Shown: positions 6,566 to 14,464 of the stretch, piece after piece
Layout of the letters: every line of letters starts with the position of its first letter
Position numbering within the stretch: position 1 is the first letter of the stretch
Assembly: GCA_902789325.1 (NCBI GenBank)
Contig: CADANN010000007.1
Coordinates: 62,001-126,000 of the forward strand
Length of the DNA stretch: 64,000 nucleotides
Origin: an uncultured Spirochaetaceae bacterium
GTDB taxonomy: Bacteria > Spirochaetota > Spirochaetia > Treponematales > Treponemataceae
Direction of reading: 5' to 3'
Translations under genes and position numbers: made by a program
The notes under the pieces: generated by a model
The model's database searches: none
The model's input: the letters and a program-made list of their open reading frames with translations, nothing else
Told to the model about the DNA's origin: nothing

Positions 6566-9394
6566 TTAGTTCTTACCGCCGAACAATTCAATTGTTCCGT
6601 CTGTTGTAATACCAATCTGCAGATTTATATCAAGATTTTTTGTACGAGGAATTGAAATCTCTGTCCCATTTTTACCAGCGAAGGTAATTTCTGCTGTTTT
6701 TAACTTCAATGGATACGTATTAAGAAGCTTCTTAATATCATCATTAGTTATCTCTATTGGCTCTGTGGCATCTGTATCAAATGGCAGTTCCTTAGTAAGA
6801 ACTGTTTGATTATCACCATCACACAGTTCAAGATTGAGACTAATATTATTGCTAGTTTTAATAGGGAATGAATCTAATCTATACTGTATTTTTGCAGCTT
6901 CTATTACTTCAAGATACTTCTCTATTTCATCAAAACCAGAAGCTTCTGAACGTCCAAAAAGATCCTTATTTTCATCTTCTGATTCTTCAGAATCTTTTTT
7001 ATTAATAAGATTCTGAAGATCTATAGTTGTATTTTCAGCAACAGTAAAACTTAATGGAAGTTCGATAATTGCATATATACCGATAGAATCTGCACTTGTT
7101 TCTTCCTCACTAGAAGTTCCATCAAGATTCAATCCTAAATCTGAACTTAGAATTTCGATACCATCTTTACCATTATTAGTATTTAATGAAATATTATAAT
7201 CAATACAAAGCTGCTGTCCTTCTGCAGTTGAAGATGTCTCAAAATTAAACAAATCAGAAAGAATAATAGGCTCTCCAAGACTAGTTGTATAATTAGAAAT
7301 ATTCTGGATTACAGTCTCAGATCCATCTTCATTCTTTATAGACTTAAGTTCTGGAACTTGAACAAAGTTTATTGATTCACTTTCCTCAAGAATTGAAATC
7401 TGATTTTTCTTATCTGTAGCAGTATCTTCCGGATTAGGTAAATAATTCTTATCAGCATCACCTAAATACATCTTGATTGAAGAACCTGTCAATCCTTCAA
7501 AACTACTTAATTTGTCTGTATTTGGCTTTGACAAATACAGATACAACTTTCCTTCCGGAATGCTTATATTATCAGAAAAATCATTTCCCAAAACATCATT
7601 AATAGAATCAAATATTGTTGAAGGATTAAAACCTGTTCCAATTTTATCGTTCTGAGAAGGAATCGAAGCAGTATCAATTGTTACAGAATACCAGTCTATT
7701 TTAGGCTTTACATCAATCCCAAGCTTGTAAGTTTTACCAGGCTCAACATTTGAAACGGTAACTTTATTTGAGTCTCCACCTGGAAGAGCAATCTGCACAT
7801 CAAAATCAAATGCATTAAACTCATCTGCAGCAGCAGGTGTTTTTCTTAGTTTAATTGTTCTTTTTATTGGATTTCCTTCTTCATCAACAGGAGTCAAAAA
7901 TTTAAGTTCCTCGTTTTCCTTTCCGCCTTCAATAGTTTTAGTAGCTGATGCTAATCCAAAGAATTCTGATGAAACCGTCAACGAAATTGCATTTATCGGC
8001 TTTCCTGCATTATCTACTCCACCAGGAAGTGTATTTGTATAAGTTCCTTCTATACCACACTGATTAAGTGTAATGGCTTTCAAAATATTGAAAACTTCAT
8101 CTGGAAGTGCCTGACTATCTGCAACTGAAAGACTTGTATCAGAAAGCTTAACAGTTACAGTTTCAATTCTAGTAATATTGCTATCAAAGCTGATTGCAGG
8201 TGGTTTTGTAAAATCAATTGTTGCACCCGCTACAGTAAGCGTAACTGCAGCACTAACATTAATTTCTTCTGCCTTGATTGATTTTCCATCCAAATCTATA
8301 GAACCAACATTATTAGAACTACTGCTAGAAGCTGTGCATGAACCACTTGTTGCCTCAATACCACCAGTCATTGTAATGCCATAAGTAATTGCTACATTTT
8401 TCCATTCAGATGGAATATCGAAATCTAAATCAATACTTCCTTCACCAATCGTACATTCTTCTACGCCACTATCTTTAAGAGCTTCAAGCGAGTCGATTTT
8501 TTGATTGAAAGAAACTGAAGGAATTGAAATAGTATTTCCTATACCAGAAACCTTTTTAATCTGATATTCTCTGTCTGTATCAATTTTAGCGATGAATACT
8601 AAAGGCTTATACCCATAATCTGAAGGACTAGGAATATTTGTAAAATAGATGTTTATAGCATCTGAAATAAAGTCAAAACCATTTGAAGGAATAACCAGCT
8701 CTGCTTTACCATTACTAAAATATCCGGAAAGTGGAGTCTGATTGCCACTTGTAATGCTAACACTTCCGTAATATGAAGTAGCAATACTATTTGCAATGCT
8801 CTGAATTGTAGCAGTTCCAGCGTTTAATTTAGAAATATCTTCCAGACTTACCTCATAAGCTGTAACAACAAGCACACCTTTTTCATAAGTGATAGAATCT
8901 GCAACTTCTTTTAAGATAGCTCCAAATTCGCTGGCATTGTAATTCTGAATTAGTCCAGCCAGTACAAACTGCTTGTTGATTTCTTTATTTACATCATCAA
9001 GATTGAATTCTACAGGGAAAGAAAAACTAACTTCTGGAACTTCAATCTCTTTTTCAAAAGAAATATTTTTAATGCTGTCTGCAAGACTTCCTTTATCAAA
9101 GTAGCTGCCAATATCAATAGGGATTTCCTGCAAAGGCATGTACATCAAGAATGACTGTGTGTCACCTTTTTTGTTTGGCCAATAATCATAAACTTTTCCA
9201 TTGTTTGGCAATTGTAAATCACCAATCATTTTGGAAACACTAAGATTTTCACTGAAATCTTTTTCAAAATTTCCAAGTGAAAAGTTGTAATCTGCGTTTG
9301 TCTTTACAGAAACTGTTTCTGGGATTTTCCAAGAACATCCTGCAAGAGTAAACGCGAGAGCAATGCAAATAAGTATGCCTGCAATCTTTTTCAT
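6566..9394 (-). CDS. Large hypothetical lipoprotein
   Basis: The protein has 942 residues from the ATG at 9394, which is preceded by a strong AGGAGG and starts a lipoprotein signal (MKKIAGILICIALAF, lipobox LAGC, lipidated Cys20). A longer in-frame start at 9490 lacks these signals and would overlap the promoter. The mature part is mostly beta-rich, Ser/Thr/Asn-rich and without membrane segments. Repeated phrases such as SLTVSSEF, VTVSNVEPGKTYKLGI and ISIPRTKNLDINLQIG suggest several Ig- or cadherin-like modules, but I recognise no named domain. It is the first gene of a unit with the beta-barrel protein 14 nt downstream. It is likely periplasmic or surface-exposed on the outer membrane. Confidence 0.7.
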   Translation of the reverse strand: MKKIAGILICIALAFTLAGCSWKIPETVSVKTNADYNFSLGNFEKDFSENLSVSKMIGDLQLPNNGKVYDYWPNKKGDTQSFLMYMPLQEIPIDIGSYFDKGSLADSIKNISFEKEIEVPEVSFSFPVEFNLDDVNKEINKQFVLAGLIQNYNASEFGAILKEVADSITYEKGVLVVTAYEVSLEDISKLNAGTATIQSIANSIATSYYGSVSITSGNQTPLSGYFSNGKAELVIPSNGFDFISDAINIYFTNIPSPSDYGYKPLVFIAKIDTDREYQIKKVSGIGNTISIPSVSFNQKIDSLEALKDSGVEECTIGEGSIDLDFDIPSEWKNVAITYGITMTGGIEATSGSCTASSSSSNNVGSIDLDGKSIKAEEINVSAAVTLTVAGATIDFTKPPAISFDSNITRIETVTVKLSDTSLSVADSQALPDEVFNILKAITLNQCGIEGTYTNTLPGGVDNAGKPINAISLTVSSEFFGLASATKTIEGGKENEELKFLTPVDEEGNPIKRTIKLRKTPAAADEFNAFDFDVQIALPGGDSNKVTVSNVEPGKTYKLGIDVKPKIDWYSVTIDTASIPSQNDKIGTGFNPSTIFDSINDVLGNDFSDNISIPEGKLYLYLSKPNTDKLSSFEGLTGSSIKMYLGDADKNYLPNPEDTATDKKNQISILEESESINFVQVPELKSIKNEDGSETVIQNISNYTTSLGEPIILSDLFNFETSSTAEGQQLCIDYNISLNTNNGKDGIEILSSDLGLNLDGTSSEEETSADSIGIYAIIELPLSFTVAENTTIDLQNLINKKDSEESEDENKDLFGRSEASGFDEIEKYLEVIEAAKIQYRLDSFPIKTSNNISLNLELCDGDNQTVLTKELPFDTDATEPIEITNDDIKKLLNTYPLKLKTAEITFAGKNGTEISIPRTKNLDINLQIGITTDGTIELFGGKN

Positions 9395-9460
9395 AAGACA
9401 ACCTCCTGAAACCGCGGTGGCGGTAAACTCTCCGTTTATATTTATAAATTTTATCTGATT

Positions 9461-9490
9461 ATTATAAAGGACTTTTAGATATAAAGACAA
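9461..9490 (-). promoter_or_regulatory. Sigma70-type promoter of lipoprotein/beta-barrel unit
   Basis: Minus-strand TTGTCT (9485-9490) and TATAAT (9461-9466) are 18 bp apart, about 66 bases before the ATG at 9394. This supports starting the lipoprotein at 9394 rather than 9490. Confidence 0.6.
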
Positions 9491-9496
9491 GAGCCC

Positions 9497-9540
9497 CTTT
9501 TACGAGCCTTAACGATTATAACACGTAAGACTCGCAAAAG
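9497..9540. repeat. Imperfect inverted repeat between tex and lipoprotein gene
   Basis: Arms 9497-9506 and 9531-9540 pair with one G-T wobble, and inner bases continue the pairing partly (CTTA/TAAG). It lies 29 bases past the tex stop. It lacks a following T tract, so it could be a weak tex terminator or RNA-end hairpin. Confidence 0.4.
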
Positions 9541-9568
9541 AAACACTATTTTTAGTTATAAATTTCTG

Positions 9569-11962
9569 TTATTTTTTATTGTTAAAGAATGCTGCAAATG
9601 GATTGTAGCTCATTCCGTCATCGCTGCCAGAGTTGTAAGAACTGCGGCGATTGTCGTCGCGGCGAGACTGAGAACCTGCATTTCCGGCCCCCTTCTTAAC
9701 TACAACAACGCGCTTTCCAGAACCTGAAGCTCCCGCACCTGCATTGTCGCGACGAACTGTGCTCTTCTGACCAGTTCCGGCACGGCTTGCAGCATCACTC
9801 TTAAGCGAAAGGGCGATACGGCGACGGTCGCGGTCAAGTTCAATAATAGTAAACTCGTGAACATCACCTACTTTTACAACATCCATAGGGTTTTCTACGA
9901 AGCTGTCTGAAAGCTCACTAAGGTGAACAAGACCTGTTTCGTGCAAACCAATATCAACAAAGGCTCCAAAGTCTACTACGTTTTTGATTTTACCAGTAAC
10001 CTTCATACCTTCTTTAAGGTCTTCGAACTGCAAAACACCCTTCTGCATGATTGGAGCAGGATAGCCGTCGCGAGGGTCGCGGTTAGGTTTCTGAAGCTCT
10101 TCAACAATGTCTTTTACAGTTGTTTCGCCGATATTATATTTTTCTGCAAGCTTTTTGATCAAATCTGCAGGAACCTTTTCCTTGTTCTGTATATATGGAA
10201 GAACTTCGCGTGCTGCGTCGTAGTTTTCCGGATGAACCCAGGTATTGTCGAGTGGGTCTGAGCTTTCTGCAATCTTAAGGAAGCCGGCACACTGCTCAAA
10301 TGCCTTAGGACCAAGACCAGGAACATTTTTCAAATCTTCGCGGCTCTTGATTTTGCCATTCTGGTCGCGGTATGCAACAATCTTCTTTGCTGTAGACGCG
10401 TTAATACCAGAAACATACTTAAGAAGTGAATAGCTGGCTGTGTTCAGGTTTACACCAACGTTATTTACTACCGAACCTACAACCTCATCAAGCTGTTCAG
10501 CAAGCTTTTTCTGATTTACATCGTGCTGATAAAGACCTACACCAATTGCCTTAGGGTCAATCTTAACGAGTTCGCTGAGCGGGTCCTGAAGGCGGCGGCC
10601 CATAGAAATGGCTCCACGGATTGTAAGGTCCAGGTCCGGGAATTCTTCGCGGGCAATATCACTTGCCGAGTAAACTGAAGCACCAGACTCATCAACTACT
10701 GTATAAACAACATCATTATAGTTATCGCTGATAACCTTGCTTACGATAGCCTGAACTTCCTGGCTGCCAGTTCCGTTACCAACTGCAACAACCTGAATGT
10801 CGTACTTATCGATAGCATCATTAATCATTTTGTAAGAGCCATCCGGGTCTGTAATCTGGAAGAACTTAAAGTAACCAAGGTACTTACCAGTTTCGTCGAG
10901 GGCAGCACACTTTGTACCAGTACGGATACCAGGGTCAACACCAAGAACGCGGCTTCCCTTGATTGGCTGTGTCATCAAAAGGTTTTTGAGGTTTTCGCTG
11001 AAGATACCGATTCCGTGAACATCAGCTTCATCTGCTTCGTCACTGCGGATTTCACGCACAACAGCTGGCGACAAAAGACGTACAACACCGTCTTCAATTG
11101 CATCTTTATGATAGTTATTGCTGATTGTAGCTCTGCGCTGAAGATCTGCAACAGCTGCATCAACATCAACATCAATAGTAACTTCAAGGGCACCTTCGCG
11201 CTCACCGCGGTTTATAGCGAGAATGCGGTGAGGTTTTACTTCATTCAAAGGCTCACTAAAATCCCAGTACATCTTGTAGGTAGAAGTATTTTCTGCAACA
11301 GCTGCATCCTGACCTTCTGGAACAATACCCTTAGTCTTAATAGTACCGGTTCTCATATAAAGGTCGTGGATTGCTTCACGATTAGCAGTTTCCTGGCTTA
11401 CGCGCTCTGCAATGATGTCTTTTGCACCAGCAAGGGCGTCAAGAGCCGACTCAACGTTGAGCGCAGCGTCTTCATTATCAGTTTTGATGTATTTTTCAGC
11501 TTCTTTTTCACAAGCTGCATCATCATTATCTGCAATAATAAAATCAGCCAAAGGTTCAAGTCCCTTTTCTGCAGCAATCATACCGCGAGTCTTCTTCTTT
11601 TTCTTGAATGGAGCCCAGAGGTCTTCGAGGGCAGTCATTGTAGTTGCTGACATAACCGCATTGTAAAGAGTCTCAGTCAATTTACCCTGAGCAAAAATGC
11701 CTTTTACAATTTCAAGGCGGCGGTCTTCAAGGTTATGATATGATTTATAGAGGTGGTCACAGTCGCGAACCTGAACCTCATCAAGATTGTCATGTTTTTC
11801 CTTGCGATAACGGCTGATAAATGGGATTGTACATCCTTCTTCAACCAGGCTGATAACAGCACTCACCTGCTGCACGCGGATGTTCAATTCTTCCGCGATT
11901 TTTTTCATAATTTCCACTTCATTAACTGAAAGTGCGTCGATAGTTTCTTGTGTAAATTCCAT
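9569..11962 (-). CDS. tex: Tex-family RNA-binding transcription accessory protein
   Basis: The 797-residue protein matches the Tex order. It has an N-terminal helical Tex domain (FISRYRKE near residue 48), a YqgF/RuvC-like fold beginning VLGVDPGIRTG near 337, helix-hairpin-helix segments (GINASTAKKIVAYR, VPGLGPKAF) around 515-560 and an S1 RNA-binding domain at about 646-717 (GMKVTGKIKNVVDFGAFVDIG). The roughly 75-residue tail is a low-complexity Arg/Gly/Ser region, longer than usual. Tex proteins bind RNA and influence transcription; the exact role here is not visible. The gene stands alone, with a -10 box 9 bases before the ATG and no Shine-Dalgarno sequence. Confidence 0.93.
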   Translation of the reverse strand: MEFTQETIDALSVNEVEIMKKIAEELNIRVQQVSAVISLVEEGCTIPFISRYRKEKHDNLDEVQVRDCDHLYKSYHNLEDRRLEIVKGIFAQGKLTETLYNAVMSATTMTALEDLWAPFKKKKKTRGMIAAEKGLEPLADFIIADNDDAACEKEAEKYIKTDNEDAALNVESALDALAGAKDIIAERVSQETANREAIHDLYMRTGTIKTKGIVPEGQDAAVAENTSTYKMYWDFSEPLNEVKPHRILAINRGEREGALEVTIDVDVDAAVADLQRRATISNNYHKDAIEDGVVRLLSPAVVREIRSDEADEADVHGIGIFSENLKNLLMTQPIKGSRVLGVDPGIRTGTKCAALDETGKYLGYFKFFQITDPDGSYKMINDAIDKYDIQVVAVGNGTGSQEVQAIVSKVISDNYNDVVYTVVDESGASVYSASDIAREEFPDLDLTIRGAISMGRRLQDPLSELVKIDPKAIGVGLYQHDVNQKKLAEQLDEVVGSVVNNVGVNLNTASYSLLKYVSGINASTAKKIVAYRDQNGKIKSREDLKNVPGLGPKAFEQCAGFLKIAESSDPLDNTWVHPENYDAAREVLPYIQNKEKVPADLIKKLAEKYNIGETTVKDIVEELQKPNRDPRDGYPAPIMQKGVLQFEDLKEGMKVTGKIKNVVDFGAFVDIGLHETGLVHLSELSDSFVENPMDVVKVGDVHEFTIIELDRDRRRIALSLKSDAASRAGTGQKSTVRRDNAGAGASGSGKRVVVVKKGAGNAGSQSRRDDNRRSSYNSGSDDGMSYNPFAAFFNNKK

Positions 11963-11971
11963 AGTGGGCTT

Positions 11972-12000
11972 ATTGTAGTGAAAAGGTGATGAATTTGGAA
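11972..12000 (-). promoter_or_regulatory. Promoter of tex, predicted near-leaderless start
   Basis: Minus-strand TTCCAA (11995-12000), 17 bp, TACAAT (11972-11977). Only 9 bases separate the -10 from ATG, so transcription would begin about 3 nt before the start codon. The -35 is weak. Confidence 0.5.
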
Positions 12001-12013
12001 GTAGTATAGATTA

Positions 12014-12108
12014 TTAAAAATATGATGGGCGGAGCAGGGAAACGACCTCGCGTAGCATCATTCCCGCGAAGCGAGTCGTTTCACAGCGGGAGCACATCAT
12101 ATTTTTAA
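12014..12108. repeat. Long nested inverted repeat
   Basis: Perfect 14-bp outer arms (12014-12027 and 12095-12108, TTAAAAATATGATG and its complement) and perfect 8-bp inner arms (12039-12046 and 12075-12082, GAAACGAC/GTCGTTTC) enclose a GC-rich core. It could act as a bidirectional terminator, since T tracts lie inside the outer arms. Its size and GC-rich interior also suit a dispersed palindromic element. Confidence 0.6.
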
Positions 12109-12126
12109 GGTCGGTAAACATTTACA

Positions 12127-13011
12127 TTATTCATCATCTGCTTCTGGCAGCTCTGTAATTTCCTCTTCATCAACTTTTACATAAAGCTGTTCAAGTAAAG
12201 CAGTACAATTTGAAGAAAGCAGTTTATAAAGGGCTGGAATCAAAAGACTTCTTGTACGGGCTTCCAAGCCGGTTGTACCATTAGAGTTGATAAATGCAAA
12301 TACATAAAGCATATCACCGTTTACAGGACGTTCCATTACAAGAACAGCATCTGAACGGAAAAGGAATCCACGGATGTTAAAATGAATGTCTTTAAGCTTT
12401 TCGTATAATTTGATTTCAAGCCCGGAACCAGGTGAAAGAATTGTAAAATGCGAAAGACTGATATCCTGTAAAACACCGGCAGCCGAAATCTGATGTGAAC
12501 CGTAAGTAACACTATAGGTACAAGCTGCTGAACATAGGGCGCGAATTGTTTTTCGGCGGCCCTGAGCCTGATTTGCAAACAAGAGCTTAGCAATCAATTC
12601 AAAGTTCTGTTTTTTCTGATATTCAAGCTGGGTACAACCACACCGTACACCAAGTTCATAAAGATATTTCTTTTCAATACGAGCCTTATCTTCTTTTGTT
12701 GCGCGTTTAGTATAAAGAATTCCAACTGAATCTTGAATTTTATGCTCAATCACCAGATTCTGAATATATTCTGACCATTCGAAATCTGGAATTGTAAAAT
12801 CAACGTTAAAAAAGAGGATTAAATCTTTAAAAAGGGAAAGAATGACATCAACTTTCTTCTGAAATTTTACGCGCTTATCATTTTCGATGTAGTAGCATTC
12901 ATATCCAAGGGCAAAATAGTCTTCGAGGTATGAAGTCGGCATGAGAGAAGTGTCCGGCAAAATAAAAAATGTCTTTCTCCCCATGACGATGTCGCTAACA
13001 GAAATTCCCAA
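12127..13011 (-). CDS. PilZ-like domain protein, putative c-di-GMP effector
   Basis: The 294-residue cytoplasmic protein has no membrane segments. A central RKTIR (about residues 153-157) fits the RxxxR of PilZ domains. About 30 residues later LQDISLSHF resembles the second PilZ motif (D/N)xSxxG, but with His in place of Gly, so c-di-GMP binding is uncertain. The N-terminal half (about 1-145) is unrecognised. The start is TTG at 13011: AGAGGA lies 6 nt upstream and the promoter fits it; the first ATG would be residue 10. Three c-di-GMP turnover enzymes occur later in the window, so an effector makes sense, but the assignment is moderate. Confidence 0.5.
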   Translation of the reverse strand: MGISVSDIVMGRKTFFILPDTSLMPTSYLEDYFALGYECYYIENDKRVKFQKKVDVILSLFKDLILFFNVDFTIPDFEWSEYIQNLVIEHKIQDSVGILYTKRATKEDKARIEKKYLYELGVRCGCTQLEYQKKQNFELIAKLLFANQAQGRRKTIRALCSAACTYSVTYGSHQISAAGVLQDISLSHFTILSPGSGLEIKLYEKLKDIHFNIRGFLFRSDAVLVMERPVNGDMLYVFAFINSNGTTGLEARTRSLLIPALYKLLSSNCTALLEQLYVKVDEEEITELPEADDE

Positions 13012-13034
13012 GTTGTTTCCTCTTATAACTAAAT

Positions 13035-13062
13035 ATTATATCTAAAAACTCTTAAAAAACAA
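13035..13062 (-). promoter_or_regulatory. Promoter of PilZ-like gene
   Basis: Minus-strand TTGTTT (13057-13062), 16 bp, TATAAT (13035-13040). This gives a leader of about 17 nt carrying AGAGGA before the TTG start. Confidence 0.55.
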
Positions 13063-13092
13063 CATTTTAAACGACATTTTTTTTCAATAGAC

Positions 13093-14322
13093 TTAGATAA
13101 AGTGTGTTATTGAATGGTGTTCTATCATCTTTGTTTTTACTGCAACAATGTAACTGCCGACCATCGCGGTCAGTGTATCATAAAGTGCTGCAAATGAACA
13201 GATTATCATTGTTGCAGGCTTTAAGAGCTGAACACTTGTTTCAAAGCCACGAGCATATTTGTTACAAATAATAGTCAAAAGGACGAATGCAGCCCCGGAA
13301 GGAATGCCTCCAAGCAGGAATGAAAGGCCAAAAGAAAGACCAAAAATCCACATAACATCGCTGATAGAAATACTAAGGCTTGAATAAGAACGCCAGATCA
13401 AAATGAATGAAACTGTTGTAACCAGTGCAGAACCACCGCGCGCAAAAATTGTAAACAGCGGATAAGTAAAGCTACGACAGCGTCTGCGGATTCCAAGACT
13501 GTCGCACAAGTGGCGATTTGCCAATGGGATAACAAGATTTGAATCTCCACCAAAGAAAGCCAGAATAAGAGGCGCAATGCTTGCATACAAAACCTTGTAA
13601 GGATGAGGGTCATGGCATACAAAGTGCAGAATTAATGGATAAATAATTCCCGCGATAATCACAAAATCAACAAAGAACATGATTATCATAGGAGTAAAAA
13701 TACCGGTTGCAATTACGCTGCGGAAATCAATAGTCCAGTAGCAGACAATGGCAATTCCTAAAACAGACATAATTTCTGTGAAAAAGTTTGCCACATTATA
13801 GAAGAGATTTGAAAAAGAATCTGAAATAACAAAAACAGGCTTAAAAGCAGTTTCTTCGGAAGCACTTTCCCAGCCAATAATGAATGCAAAAACAAAACAT
13901 ACCAAAAGGAAAGATCCATCTCTTAAGGCTTCAAAACCAGAATATGGGAAAAGCGAAAGAATCATTCCTTTTACATCAAGAGAAAAAACTTCTGTTGCAA
14001 CATCTACTGTAATTGGAATTCGAGGAAGTTTTACAAGAAGAATTGAAATAAGACCAATAAGGGTCATCATAAGGGAAGAAAGAACAATAATCAGGGCTGT
14101 AAGTCCAGATGTCTTCCATAAAAGTCTGGAGGTTCTAAGCTTGCTTACTGCTACAATGGTGCTCGTAAAAATCAGCGGAACAACAATATATCTTCCTACA
14201 CGAATAAAAAGTTCTGTAAGAAAAGCAATCGCATTAGCAAAAGCCGCATTTTCTGTAGGGAGAATAAAAGCAGCAAGTACACCAAAAACAAGGCCAATTA
14301 AATATTTAATCCAAACTTTCAT
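13093..14322 (-). CDS. DAACS-family dicarboxylate/amino acid:cation symporter
   Basis: The 409-residue membrane protein is of the sodium:dicarboxylate symporter family. It has about eight hydrophobic helices and the re-entrant/unwound motifs typical of GltPh-like carriers: a serine-poor first hairpin (FGGDSNLVIPL), ARGGSALVTT, and GGIPSGAAFVLL. It imports acidic or neutral amino acids or C4-dicarboxylates with Na+ or H+; the substrate cannot be read from sequence. Two ATGs lie two codons apart (14328 and 14322). The TATAAT at 14331-14336 is too close for the first, so I chose the second, which would be read from an almost leaderless mRNA. It is 270 bp shorter than some relatives but contains all core motifs. 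Confidence 0.85.
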   Translation of the reverse strand: MKVWIKYLIGLVFGVLAAFILPTENAAFANAIAFLTELFIRVGRYIVVPLIFTSTIVAVSKLRTSRLLWKTSGLTALIIVLSSLMMTLIGLISILLVKLPRIPITVDVATEVFSLDVKGMILSLFPYSGFEALRDGSFLLVCFVFAFIIGWESASEETAFKPVFVISDSFSNLFYNVANFFTEIMSVLGIAIVCYWTIDFRSVIATGIFTPMIIMFFVDFVIIAGIIYPLILHFVCHDPHPYKVLYASIAPLILAFFGGDSNLVIPLANRHLCDSLGIRRRCRSFTYPLFTIFARGGSALVTTVSFILIWRSYSSLSISISDVMWIFGLSFGLSFLLGGIPSGAAFVLLTIICNKYARGFETSVQLLKPATMIICSFAALYDTLTAMVGSYIVAVKTKMIEHHSITHFI

Positions 14323-14330
14323 AGCCATTT

Positions 14331-14359
14331 ATTATAACACAGTATTCATTGCATTGCAA
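14331..14359 (-). promoter_or_regulatory. Promoter of symporter, decides the start codon
   Basis: Minus-strand TTGCAA (14354-14359), 17 bp, TATAAT (14331-14336). The -10 ends 2 bases before the first ATG and 8 before the second, so transcription should begin inside the first ATG. Confidence 0.6.
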
Positions 14360-14389
14360 AACCCGTATTTACCCCGCATTGCAAAGCCC
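14351..14389. repeat. Imperfect direct repeat
   Basis: Two 14-mers (14351-14364 and 14376-14389) share 13 bases (GCATTGCAAAACCC and GCATTGCAAAGCCC), starting 25 bp apart. The first copy overlaps the symporter -35, so it could be a tandem regulator site between the divergent symporter and glnN genes. I saw no convincing promoter for glnN in the rest of 14329-14464. Confidence 0.45.
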
Positions 14390-14464
14390 CATAAAAAACA
14401 CTAAAATGTTTGTCATACATAACAATTATTAAATGCGCAATGACGCGCGGCACGAGGTTTCCAC

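Noticed and set aside
9394-9490. Extended N-terminus of the large lipoprotein
   Set aside because: The extension would overlap the promoter and hide a perfect lipoprotein signal; the strong RBS favours 9394.
11015-11650. 211-codon open frame antisense to tex
   Set aside because: It is a shadow of tex, with an implausible Cys/Ser/Ile-rich translation and no start signals.
14322-14328. First ATG of the symporter as start
   Set aside because: Only 2 bases separate it from the TATAAT box, so it would not be fully transcribed.
14440-14464. Sigma54-type promoter (CGGCAC-5-TTCC) for glnN
   Set aside because: The -12 element is poor and the start of transcription would fall inside the coding region; it is also the ribosome-binding region.
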